Shown here: positions 21,912 through 28,808 of the stretch, piece by piece
How positions within the stretch are numbered: position 1 is the first letter of the stretch
How the letters are laid out: every line of letters starts with the position of its first letter
Source of the DNA: Paratrimastix pyriformis
Taxonomy: Eukaryota > Preaxostyla > Paratrimastigidae
Direction: 5' to 3'
Length of the DNA: 51,914 bases
Assembly: GCA_027972325.1 (NCBI GenBank)
Contig: JAPMOS010000208.1
Coordinates: 1-51,914, forward strand
Translations under genes and position numbers: made by a program
Notes under the pieces: generated by a model
The model's input: the letters and a program-made list of their open reading frames with translations, nothing else
Databases searched by the model: none
What the model was told of the DNA's origin: nothing

Positions 21912-23171
21912 TTACGCGATCATCAGCAAGCCGAGTACGGTGGCTACGGAAGCAATGAGAGTCGTGTTGGGAGTGCGTTCTGGTGCAGGTGGGTCGACGA
22001 CAGGCGTGATAACAGGTACGGGAGCAGGCGCCGGAGTGGGTTCGCTTGAGATACGTCGCAGCGCTTCGTAATGGTACGTGTTTTCGGTTGTGAGTTGCGA
22101 GTTAATCATCTGGTCAAACTGCGTCTTGCGCGTCTCGAATGCCTTAACGCTCACAGTCAGCTGCGCGCTGTCATACTCGATGCTCTCATGTAGATGCAAC
22201 ATAATGCGCTCCAGGTCACGCTGCGATGCCTCCGTCTCCGATATGAACTTGATCTCGCGACCATACTCGGGAAGCGTCATGCGGTAGCGCTTTTCAACAG
22301 AACCCAAATCGGACAGCAGCGAGTAGGTTGCCTTCATCTGACGCAGCTCCGCCGTCCGTTGAGCAATCGTCTTGGCCTCAGCCTGGAGCGACATGCGATG
22401 ATCATTCTGCACTTCCGCAATGTGACGTAGCGCTGTGTAGTATCGTGCGGTCTCACTGGCCACTGCACGCTCTTGTGCCGTCATAGAGGCGAGCGTCTGA
22501 ACTTGGAACATGGAGTCGCTGGCGTTGATGAGCTGCATCGTGCCTATACTCACCGACCCGTTTCCGACAATGCTCACATCGATCGTTTGCGTGTTGAAGA
22601 AGACGTTGCCGAAGCTGATGGGTTCCGGCTTGACGGGTGGCGATTGATGCGCGGCCAGCTCGCTGTAGAAGCGTACAATTGCGGCGTTGTTGGGGTACTG
22701 ATAAAACGTCATGAACCATGCATTGACGTCCACCGTGGTCCAGAAACGTGATCCGATACGGGAAGGCTGCGTGCCGTACATCAGGAACTCCAACTCATTG
22801 TAGCGGTTGTAACGCTCAAGCGTGCGATCCGCACCCTTCGGTACTTCGACTGCCTTGTTGCGACTGAACGCGTACTGGAAGCTCTCAATTCCTTCGTTGA
22901 GATGGGCCTCGTTGGCGGACCACTGCGCTTGCGCCTCGCGATACTCAGCCATAGCCCTGGTGTATTCACGAAACGACGTCTCCATCATCGCGAGAACGGC
23001 AACAGCTTCGGGATTCGTCATGGAGTCGCGCTTCCCTGTCGCGAGTTGACGATATAAGTTGAGTGAGATGCGGTGGCCAAGCTTCTCTTCTGCGGTCATC
23101 CAATCCCAGCCATGCTCACGGATCTGTTTGCTCCACTCTTCGTTGAAGTCTTCGGCGATAGGCCTGTCCAT
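21912..23171 (-). CDS. Coiled-coil virion-type protein with C-terminal membrane anchor, 419 aa
   Basis: A complete frame from MDRPIAEDFNEEWSKQIREH. The N-terminal third is helical (MMETSFREYTRAMAEYREAQ). A beta-rich middle follows (FGNVFFNTQTIDVSIVGNGS), then long coiled coil (AQRTAELRQMKATYSLLSDL; ASQRDLERIMLHLHESIEY). It ends in a proline-rich linker (PTPAPAPVPVITPVV) and a hydrophobic tail (NTTLIASVATVLGLLMIA), a likely single membrane anchor. No known family is recognised. The layout suits a membrane-attached virion protein. A CTTTTTTAT box lies about 10 bases upstream of the start. Confidence 0.6.
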   Translation of the reverse strand: MDRPIAEDFNEEWSKQIREHGWDWMTAEEKLGHRISLNLYRQLATGKRDSMTNPEAVAVLAMMETSFREYTRAMAEYREAQAQWSANEAHLNEGIESFQYAFSRNKAVEVPKGADRTLERYNRYNELEFLMYGTQPSRIGSRFWTTVDVNAWFMTFYQYPNNAAIVRFYSELAAHQSPPVKPEPISFGNVFFNTQTIDVSIVGNGSVSIGTMQLINASDSMFQVQTLASMTAQERAVASETARYYTALRHIAEVQNDHRMSLQAEAKTIAQRTAELRQMKATYSLLSDLGSVEKRYRMTLPEYGREIKFISETEASQRDLERIMLHLHESIEYDSAQLTVSVKAFETRKTQFDQMINSQLTTENTYHYEALRRISSEPTPAPAPVPVITPVVDPPAPERTPNTTLIASVATVLGLLMIA

Positions 23172-23179
23172 TTCGGCAG

Positions 23180-23191
23180 CATAAAAAAGCT
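23180..23191 (-). promoter_or_regulatory. T-rich upstream box (GCTTTTTTATGC)
   Basis: A/T box 10-20 bases before the ATG at 23171. Variant of the T-rich motif seen at other viral genes. Confidence 0.4.
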
Positions 23192-23790
23192 TTACAGCTG
23201 CGAAGCATGTTTAATGGTGCACGAACGGCACTTTGGCAAAGGGATCTGACGCGTCTGTAGATGACGACGGCGCGGAGGGTGCAGTTGAAGATGAAGACGA
23301 TGTCGCTTGGGAGGAGTCCGGTGAGCCACCTTTTTAGAGACGTCCAGAGGGGCAGACTGCATCACACCTGCGACAACAGATACCATCGTCACGGCAAGAA
23401 GGCGGGTTGCTGGGGTAAGATTTGATGCAAACTCCGGGTTCTCACGCATCCAGTCCTTGATCGCATCAGAAATGGCGGGCTTGTTCGCATCGAGTTGGGC
23501 TTTCACGGGAGTGGTGTCGCGCTTCATAAGACGGCCACCTGCGATGGCCAATCCACTCACCCCCGCAATGTATGTGTCCGTCATCACGTCTGAGTGGGTC
23601 AATGCATCAACAAGTTTCTGGTCCACTTTCCCCCGTAGGTCCGAGTGATAGCTCTCGAGTTCTTCGTCGGAAAGGCCCCGCAGGTCCGCCTCCAAGATAT
23701 CCTTCACACCTAGTTTCTTAGCGAGACCAGCGACGAGGTGCTCTTTGCCGCGCGCTCCCGCATGGAAGCTATGGCCTGCGGATGGCTTGA
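23192..23790 (-). pseudogene. Unrecognised viral gene region upstream of the coiled-coil protein
   Basis: Open on the minus strand over most of its length. It has a basic N-terminal side with a protein-like helical block (LEADLRGLSDEELESYHSDL), a hydrophobic patch (YIAGVSGLAIAGGRLM; RLLAVTMVSVVAGVMQSAP) and an Arg/His-rich end. There is no clear ATG at the expected place, so I cannot fix the start, and I treat it as a broken or unsettled gene of the fossil. The make-up suggests a small virion membrane or core protein; no family is recognised. Confidence 0.4.
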
Positions 23791-23807
23791 CCCCGCAACG
23801 TCGGATG

Positions 23808-24218
23808 TTACGACGTCGTCAGCATACCTCTTCGCTTCAATTTTTCCACGATCGGTACGGATGCAGCTGGTGGTGGAGCATCAAGGGGCGTCGCTGCCGC
23901 TTTTTGGCGCTTGGATTTGGCGGGCTCATCAATCTCGGGCGGATGCGACATTTCGTCGGCAACGGATTCCCTCACCTGCCGGAAGAACTCATCATCTTCG
24001 TTGCCATCACCGTCTTCTGGTGCAGCATCATCAAAGTCTTCTGGAATATCATCATCTGGACAGTCTGGGGCGGCATCGTCTTGTTCCTTCTTCTCACCAA
24101 CAGTCTCTTTTTCTTCAGCAAGCGGCACAGGCGGATCTTCGTGCTTCGTGTTCATATGGCGACTCAGAGATCCTTGTGACTTGTATGTCTTGTCGCACTT
24201 TGGGCACTGGAAGGCCAT
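23808..24218 (-). CDS. C2H2 zinc-finger protein with acidic tail, 136 aa
   Basis: Starts MAFQCPKCDKTYKSQGSLSRHMNTKHE, one classical C2H2 finger (CxxC-12-HxxxxH type) at residues 5-26, followed by a very acidic region (DDAAPDCPDDDIPEDFDDAAP) and a Lys/Arg-rich end. It is likely a nucleic-acid-binding regulator or a core protein. Its start faces the ATPase gene start at 24287 across a 68-base gap, so the two share a divergent promoter region. It is complete as read. Confidence 0.65.
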   Translation of the reverse strand: MAFQCPKCDKTYKSQGSLSRHMNTKHEDPPVPLAEEKETVGEKKEQDDAAPDCPDDDIPEDFDDAAPEDGDGNEDDEFFRQVRESVADEMSHPPEIDEPAKSKRQKAAATPLDAPPPAASVPIVEKLKRRGMLTTS

Positions 24219-24286
24219 TTTATACGAGGAACAAAAGCTCTCGTCTGCGGGGGTCAGAAAATGTTGCGATTTCTTTACGGGCCTAA
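24219..24286. promoter_or_regulatory. Divergent intergenic region between zinc-finger and ATPase genes
   Basis: 68 bases between two outward-pointing starts. On the plus side the ATPase leader ends GGGCCTAAATG. A similar GGCTAAATG precedes the gene at 26603, suggesting a shared start context. Confidence 0.4.
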
Positions 24287-25054
24287 ATGAGTCAACTGAC
24301 TCCGAGGATTGCTGCTGACGAAGCCGAGTTTCTTGATAGGAACCAGGACTTTGACTGGGACGCGCTCACAAGCGAGCCCTTCACTTGTCTGATTTACGGA
24401 AGCCCGCGAAGTGGGAAAAGTTATCTCCTCCGTTGGCTCTTGAGCACGATCGCTAGCCGTTATGACCTTGTATATGTTTTCAGCATCTCCAGTGACGCGA
24501 TAGGATACTATGACGAAGTTGGTATTGATCGCCACCATGTGATGCCGGGGTTTGATTCGCCTGCCTCACGAAACCTTCTCAAACACATGATCGAGACCGC
24601 AAACACAAACGTCGCCAAGTATATTGGAAGCAGGGTTCCTGTCGAGCGCATCCTTCCGCGCACGCTCATTATCTGCGATGATATTATCTCGCCAGGTGGG
24701 GAACAGCACCATCTGGGGGCGTTGAAGTCTCTCTCCACGAATTATCGTCACCTCAACATGAGTCTGATCCTCACGACGCAATACGTCAACGAGGTGAACA
24801 AGGTGATGCGAGAGACGGTTGACTACCACATCCTGTTCAAGCATGAATCCAAAACCGCACTCGACTATTTCGCGGCCGGGTGCTTTGCCTGGGCGCATTG
24901 GAAGCCAAGTGTTCAATATCTCATCAGCAACTACACGGGAGACCACAAGTGCATCATCGTGAACAAGCGGGCCGAACGCACCGCGTATACCGTGTTTAAG
25001 GCACCAGCAAAAAACGAGTCCGATGACGACCTTAGTTTAGACCAAGCTTGTTGA
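24287..25054 (+). CDS. Packaging ATPase (A32/FtsK-HerA type), 255 aa
   Basis: The DNA-packaging motor ATPase of the element, one of the core genes of PLVs, virophages and NCLDVs. Walker A is YGSPRSGKSYLL (residues about 37-48), Walker B is RTLIICDDII (about 124-133), and a Q-containing sensor segment is SLILTTQYVNEVNK (about 160-173). Length and motif spacing fit A32-like ATPases (about 240-270 aa). It pumps DNA into the preformed capsid using ATP. The frame is complete; the start is the first ATG, in the context GGCCTAAATG. Its end overlaps the convergent small membrane protein at 25032-25223 by 23 bases. Confidence 0.85.
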   Translation: MSQLTPRIAADEAEFLDRNQDFDWDALTSEPFTCLIYGSPRSGKSYLLRWLLSTIASRYDLVYVFSISSDAIGYYDEVGIDRHHVMPGFDSPASRNLLKHMIETANTNVAKYIGSRVPVERILPRTLIICDDIISPGGEQHHLGALKSLSTNYRHLNMSLILTTQYVNEVNKVMRETVDYHILFKHESKTALDYFAAGCFAWAHWKPSVQYLISNYTGDHKCIIVNKRAERTAYTVFKAPAKNESDDDLSLDQAC

Positions 25055-25223
25055 CGATCGTAGGGGCCATGAATGCGAGTCCGCCGGCCATGATACCGGC
25101 GATAAAGAGATCCGTTGCGTTCGTGGGGCGGCCGAGAACGAATTTGTTCGCGGTCCAGACGAGTCCGGCCGTGCCGGCACCAATTACTGCGGGAGTGCTG
25201 ATATCGTTGTGAGTTGACGACAT
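25032..25223 (-). CDS. Small two-helix membrane protein, 63 aa
   Basis: Reads MSSTHNDISTPAVIGAGTAG with two hydrophobic segments (PAVIGAGTAGLVW and ATDLFIAGIMAGGLAFM). It is a likely virion membrane protein of unknown family. The ATG at 25223 is chosen because the frame further upstream has no ATG, and a TGTTTTTTG box sits about 30 bases before it. It is convergent with the ATPase gene and overlaps its 3' end. Confidence 0.55.
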   Translation of the reverse strand: MSSTHNDISTPAVIGAGTAGLVWTANKFVLGRPTNATDLFIAGIMAGGLAFMAPTIVNKLGLN

Positions 25224-25250
25224 GTTGATGCGACCTGCTTTTGGCTCAAA

Positions 25251-25260
25251 CAAAAAACAG
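25251..25260 (-). promoter_or_regulatory. T-rich upstream box (CTGTTTTTTG)
   Basis: T-rich box about 28-37 bases before the ATG at 25223, related to the other T-rich boxes. Confidence 0.35.
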
Positions 25261-25291
25261 AGCGATCGGGGTTGTGGAAAAAGCGGTAACT

Positions 25292-25819
25292 TTACAGTAC
25301 ATACACCGTAAACGACCGGCCTTCGTAATTCGCACCGAAAATGTCGAACAGACTGGCGTCGTGTCCGTTCTGATCCCGCACGCCGAGGCGATACACTGAA
25401 GTGGGTCCGGTGCCAAACGCGCCATCACTCCGAACAATTGCATACGTCTTCCCGTTGTAGATAAACTTGGCGGTGAATGCGCGAGAAGCCAGCTTCGAGA
25501 TTAACGCGGAAGCATCGCCAGCCTCGCGGTAAAAGTAGAACTGCTGTTTCATATCGTTGTAGGCTGTGACTTTGAGGTTGAACGGCGTGCCGAGAGACAT
25601 TGATCCACCGCCTGATGGGCTTGTGCCGCCCCCCGAGATTGGAGTAGGTATGTGAGTGCGCAGATAACGGTCAGTAAGAAGATAAGCTGACCCCGCGGCT
25701 AAACCTGTCCACAGGGCAGCTTGCGAATTAGGCAGAATTCGCTGGACATACTTTGAGACGAGATAGACACCAACACCGGTGCCCGTTCCGACAACGGCAG
25801 CGTTTGTGATTTGAGTCAT
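25292..25819 (-). CDS. Membrane-anchored virion-type protein, 175 aa
   Basis: Complete frame from MTQITNAAVVGTGTG. Two N-terminal hydrophobic helices (VVGTGTGVGVYLVSKYV and ALWTGLAAGSAYLLTDRYL) are followed by a Gly/Ser-rich linker (TPISGGGTSPSGGGS). A compact beta-rich domain of about 100 residues follows (FNLKVTAYNDMKQQFYFY; FIYNGKTYAIVRSDG) and ends in FTVYVL. The N-terminal anchors with a folded outer domain suggest a particle membrane protein. No family is recognised. A TCTTTTTATGG box lies about 25-33 bases upstream of the start. It is divergent from the myristoylated protein gene at 25900. Confidence 0.6.
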   Translation of the reverse strand: MTQITNAAVVGTGTGVGVYLVSKYVQRILPNSQAALWTGLAAGSAYLLTDRYLRTHIPTPISGGGTSPSGGGSMSLGTPFNLKVTAYNDMKQQFYFYREAGDASALISKLASRAFTAKFIYNGKTYAIVRSDGAFGTGPTSVYRLGVRDQNGHDASLFDIFGANYEGRSFTVYVL

Positions 25820-25840
25820 GTGGCTCTTGTGTTTACTGCG

Positions 25841-25852
25841 CCATAAAAAGAT
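25841..25852 (-). promoter_or_regulatory. T-rich upstream box (TCTTTTTATGG)
   Basis: T-rich box upstream of the ATG at 25819 in the 80-base divergent gap before 25900. It is a variant of the motif upstream of 23171. Confidence 0.35.
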
Positions 25853-25899
25853 CGCAGCTTACTTCTCACCCAAATTGAAACGTTTTTCGCACAGCCGAA

Positions 25900-26565
25900 A
25901 TGGGTGCATCAGTCTCGTATCAGCAGGTGCAAAACACCCTGGAGCAGAACATGTCCAAGGAACAGTACACGAATCTGCAGCGCCTCATCAGCGAACAGAC
26001 CGCGCAGCTCAACCAACTCGTCATCTATCACGTTGATTCTGTGCGCATCGATTCCATGCAGCTGAAAAACGATCTCACCATCACGACTTCACTCGATCTT
26101 TGCCAACAGGAAGCGGATCGCCTTCATCTCTCACAAGACGTGAAGGACCTTCTCGAAGCTGCGCAGCGGACGAGCGGCATCGGCGCCCTCAGCTCCGGCA
26201 ACCAGTCCTTCATCAACCGGCTCAAGACGCAGGTGAGCATCAAGGACGTCGACAACATCATCACATCCGTCCGCCGCGACGTCACACAGAAGAATGTGGT
26301 GGCCTTCCATGATGTGGGTACCATCGATATTCGGACCATAGCAATCGGCAACAAGGGCTACAACGAGGACCTCACGCACGCTCTGGAGGAACGTTTCCGT
26401 GATATAATCGGCGACCAAGCAACGAAGGGAGATGAGAAAGCAAAGCAAGACACAACAGGTTTCGATCTGGCGGCCATCTTCAAATCGCTAACTGGGCCAC
26501 TCATCGCGGCGGCAGGCCTCGGCGTCGTCGTTCTCGTCGGCTACACAATGGTCAAGAAACGATAA
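25900..26565 (+). CDS. Myristoylated, tail-anchored membrane protein resembling poxvirus L1/ASFV E248R entry proteins, 221 aa
   Basis: The N-terminus MGASVSYQQVQNT is a textbook N-myristoylation signal (Gly2, Ser6). A helical ectodomain-like region of about 170 residues follows (AQLNQLVIYHVDSVRIDSMQ; ITTSLDLCQQEADRL; ITSVRRDVTQKNVVAFHDVG). It ends with one transmembrane segment (GPLIAAAGLGVVVLVGYTMV) and a short basic tail KKR. This order, size and MGxSxS start match the L1R/F9L-type entry-fusion proteins of poxviruses and E248R of African swine fever virus, which sit in the virion membrane. The pairing is by architecture and pattern only; disulfide cysteines are not conserved as far as I can see. 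The frame is complete. It opens a plus-strand run with 26603 and 27058. Confidence 0.6.
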   Translation: MGASVSYQQVQNTLEQNMSKEQYTNLQRLISEQTAQLNQLVIYHVDSVRIDSMQLKNDLTITTSLDLCQQEADRLHLSQDVKDLLEAAQRTSGIGALSSGNQSFINRLKTQVSIKDVDNIITSVRRDVTQKNVVAFHDVGTIDIRTIAIGNKGYNEDLTHALEERFRDIIGDQATKGDEKAKQDTTGFDLAAIFKSLTGPLIAAAGLGVVVLVGYTMVKKR

Positions 26566-26602
26566 GGAGGGGGCGACGGTGACGATTTTTTGCTGAGGCT
26601 AA

Positions 26603-26992
26603 ATGTTCAGCGACGCAAACTACAAGCAGCAAGCAATCACAGCGACAGGTAGTGAGTTCGACATCGCGCTCGCTGAGGGAGCCATGCGACAGCACCGCAC
26701 ACTCAGCCGTTCCTTCATTGACGCCGACTCCAGCCACGGCTACTACATTCTTGAGATCGATTTCCAACTCAATCGAGCGCGGACAATGGATATCTACAGA
26801 AAGGCTGGTGCGGATGATGAGAATTGGTATCTGGGTTACTATCTCTCGCCAGTTGCCCGAGCGCATGTTCGGGTGCTCGATCCCGTGACCCATCAACCGA
26901 CCACGGATCCAATCCACTCCATCTGTCTCGTCTTCGAAACATATTCCGGTGTGGAGAACGACAACTCCTTCGTGCTTGATCACTGTCTGTAA
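26603..26992 (+). CDS. Unrecognised viral protein, 129 aa
   Basis: Complete frame from MFSDANYKQQAITATGSEFD. It is a compact, mixed alpha/beta protein without membrane segments (SSHGYYILEIDFQLNRARTM; ENWYLGYYLSPVARAHVRVL). It lies between the myristoylated membrane protein and the capsid candidate on the same strand, with gaps of 37 and 65 bases. The leader GATTTTTTGCTGAGGCTAAATG contains a T-run and the GGCTAAATG context also seen at the ATPase. Position next to the capsid candidate suggests a minor virion protein, for example a vertex protein, but that is inference. Confidence 0.55.
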   Translation: MFSDANYKQQAITATGSEFDIALAEGAMRQHRTLSRSFIDADSSHGYYILEIDFQLNRARTMDIYRKAGADDENWYLGYYLSPVARAHVRVLDPVTHQPTTDPIHSICLVFETYSGVENDNSFVLDHCL

Positions 26993-27057
26993 AAAGGCGG
27001 AAGTTTTGGCTGATGCCGCATGCGCAATTTCTTTGCCGCGTGAAAACAACTCTCAGA

Positions 27058-28314
27058 ATGGGTGACGTACTCAACTCGCTTCGCAACGACGTGAAGGACA
27101 GGGATAATGCCCTTGACCGGATCGTAGGCAACAACGCTTCGTGGGAGAACATTTGTGCTCCCTTCAGCAAGCTGCTCGTCCTCCAGCCCAAGTGGCCGCA
27201 TCGTCAGAATCTGTCGTCCAGCAACCCCGCGACCTATAGCGCGCAAAACACGGTATACAGCGTCGAATCGCCCACCTCCGTGATTGCTACCACCAACGAC
27301 GTCATCAACACCACACTCAACGCAGTCACGGTAACCGGCGGCACCAACCCTGCCTACAACAACGGTTATGCTCTCTCACTCCTCCAACGCGTCCAGTTTC
27401 TCACGAACGGCGAGCAGCTGGCTGATGTCTCTGCTCTCGGGATGTACATGATTGGATGCCGCGCGACCCCTCAAGAGCGCAGCAAGATATTTGAGATGTG
27501 GAAGATCGGTACGGCAGGTGCAGACCTCCAAAGTGCGCTCACTGCAGCGACGCCTCTCAACATCCCACTCTACCACGTAGCGCCATTCTATCGCGTGGAA
27601 AACTTCCTCATCGCTAACCACCTCAACGGGAAGCCGCAATATCAAATCGACTACGCCCCATACTCTCGCGTGATCAATGCAGGCGGCGGGACGGTCTCAA
27701 CTGCACCTGCGCCATCATTCGGCAGCACAACTATCTATGCCGTGCATCCACGCTTCCCCGAAAAGCAACTCGATGAGCTCCAAGCCGTCAACAACCCGCA
27801 GCGCATGTTCCTCGAAACGTTCAGCAGCTGGGACAAGATCATTCCAACGGGCACCACTGTAATCTCGGAGCCCTTGACGGTGGACAGCGTGCTCAGCGGC
27901 ATCATGTTCATGATCACTCCCGATTACGGCAACGGCACTGCGTACGACCCCTACACCGAAGCCAACCGTGCGGAAGTGCAGTCGTGGTACCTCACTGCGA
28001 ACGGCCGCGATATCCCCAACCTCGAAACCGATCCCACTGAATACGGCGACTACGTCAACATGAACGCCAACCTCGGAATGGGCTACGAGCGACAGCCTAA
28101 GCGCGTCTACACACTCTCCTTCCCGTACGAGGAAACCTGGGAGCATGACGTTAACTTGGGCGTCTTCCGTGCCGCAACCAGCAGCTCGCAGCCAATCCTG
28201 CACATCACGCTGAAGAACGCAACCACGGCGCAGATGCGGCTTCACGTCCTGTTCATCTACAACCGCATTGGTGAGGTCAGCAATGGCCAGTTCCACCTGC
28301 GCTCGATCTCGTAA
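27058..28314 (+). CDS. Candidate major capsid protein, 418 aa
   Basis: Complete frame starting MGDVLNSLRNDVKDRDNALD. It is a soluble, beta-rich protein with many Asn/Thr/Tyr residues (STTSPTSVIATTNDV-like stretches, TLNAVTVTGGTNPAYNNGYA, RVYTLSFPYEETWEHDV, HITLKNATTAQMRLHVLFIY). The pattern, size and place after the ATPase fit a double jelly-roll capsid protein; PLV capsids are often 400-600 residues. I cannot show the fold from sequence alone. The start at 27058 is preferred over an upstream frame extension that lacks protein-like sequence. It is the largest open plus-strand gene of the element and reads whole. Confidence 0.6.
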   Translation: MGDVLNSLRNDVKDRDNALDRIVGNNASWENICAPFSKLLVLQPKWPHRQNLSSSNPATYSAQNTVYSVESPTSVIATTNDVINTTLNAVTVTGGTNPAYNNGYALSLLQRVQFLTNGEQLADVSALGMYMIGCRATPQERSKIFEMWKIGTAGADLQSALTAATPLNIPLYHVAPFYRVENFLIANHLNGKPQYQIDYAPYSRVINAGGGTVSTAPAPSFGSTTIYAVHPRFPEKQLDELQAVNNPQRMFLETFSSWDKIIPTGTTVISEPLTVDSVLSGIMFMITPDYGNGTAYDPYTEANRAEVQSWYLTANGRDIPNLETDPTEYGDYVNMNANLGMGYERQPKRVYTLSFPYEETWEHDVNLGVFRAATSSSQPILHITLKNATTAQMRLHVLFIYNRIGEVSNGQFHLRSIS

Positions 28315-28336
28315 GCAAAAAACGAGGCATCTCCGC

Positions 28337-28618
28337 TCATTCGATCACCTCAACCTCTATCTTTGGCACCGGAGGCGCGAACTTGAAGTAGGTCATAGCC
28401 TTACCCTTGTCGTTCGTAAACTCACGCTTCGCACAGACACCCTTGTGAATGGTTTCACCGAGCGGATTCAGAAACTCCGCAACGTACTTTGTCTTGCCAT
28501 TCTTAAACTCACCGTCTGCCGTTATGCGGATTGATTTCGTAACCGAGCCCGTAAGCTCCTGCACGCGCACCACCATAGTCTTCTGATTCAGCCACTGAAC
28601 TGCTTCTGCTTGAGCCAT
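28337..28618 (-). CDS. Small viral protein, 93 aa, with the LINE tail at its start codon
   Basis: Reads MAQAEAVQWLNQKTMVVRVQ, then beta-rich segments (SIRITADGEFKNGKTKYVAE; EFTNDKGKAMTYFKFAPPVP) ending in EVEVIE. It may be a small nucleic-acid-binding (OB-like) protein; no firm family. It is convergent with the capsid candidate, 22 bases apart. The ATG is the last part of the 11-base target duplication made by the LINE, so the coding region is untouched but its upstream region now lies 9.6 kb away at 38248. The His/Thr run that would extend the frame upstream is the LINE (CA)n tail. Confidence 0.6.
   Translation of the reverse strand: MAQAEAVQWLNQKTMVVRVQELTGSVTKSIRITADGEFKNGKTKYVAEFLNPLGETIHKGVCAKREFTNDKGKAMTYFKFAPPVPKIEVEVIE
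28608..28618 (+). repeat. Target-site duplication of the LINE, left copy
   Basis: GCTTGAGCCAT, repeated exactly at 38237-38247. The pair brackets the LINE and shows that everything between came in as one insertion. Confidence 0.85.
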
Positions 28619-28645
28619 GTGTGTGTGTGTGTGTGTGTGTGTGTG
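28619..28645 (+). repeat. (TG)n microsatellite, the (CA)n tail of the LINE
   Basis: About 13 TG units, (CA)n on the LINE strand. They lie exactly between the target duplication and the LINE 3' UTR, so this is a simple-repeat tail in place of poly(A), as in several LINE clades. Confidence 0.8.
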
Positions 28646-28764
28646 ATACTTCCCAGCTTTCGCCGGGTCCGTGCTCGGGCCGAAGCCCGCGGGTAACATG
28701 AACCCCCCGGTCCGCCCTCCCCGCGAGATAAACTCGCAGGATGGGACGTCCCAAGAGGCCCATG

Positions 28765-28802
28765 GGTCGGCTACCGTCCCCGAGGGACGGTCACCGCCGA
28801 CC
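28765..28802 (-). other. Conserved two-stem hairpin in the LINE 3' UTR
   Basis: GGTCGGC (28765-28771) pairs with GCCGACC (28796-28802), and CCGTCCC (28774-28780) pairs with GGGACGG (28784-28790) around a CGA loop. It lies just after the ORF2 stop. The second LINE copy keeps it at 50953-50990. LINE reverse transcriptases often recognise a 3' UTR hairpin of their own RNA, so this is a good candidate recognition signal (inference). Confidence 0.7.
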
Positions 28803-28808
28803 CCCGGA

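Noticed and set aside
28619-28699. An N-terminal His-Thr run extending the 93-residue viral protein
   Set aside because: It is the LINE (CA)n tail; the natural ATG is at 28618, within the target duplication.
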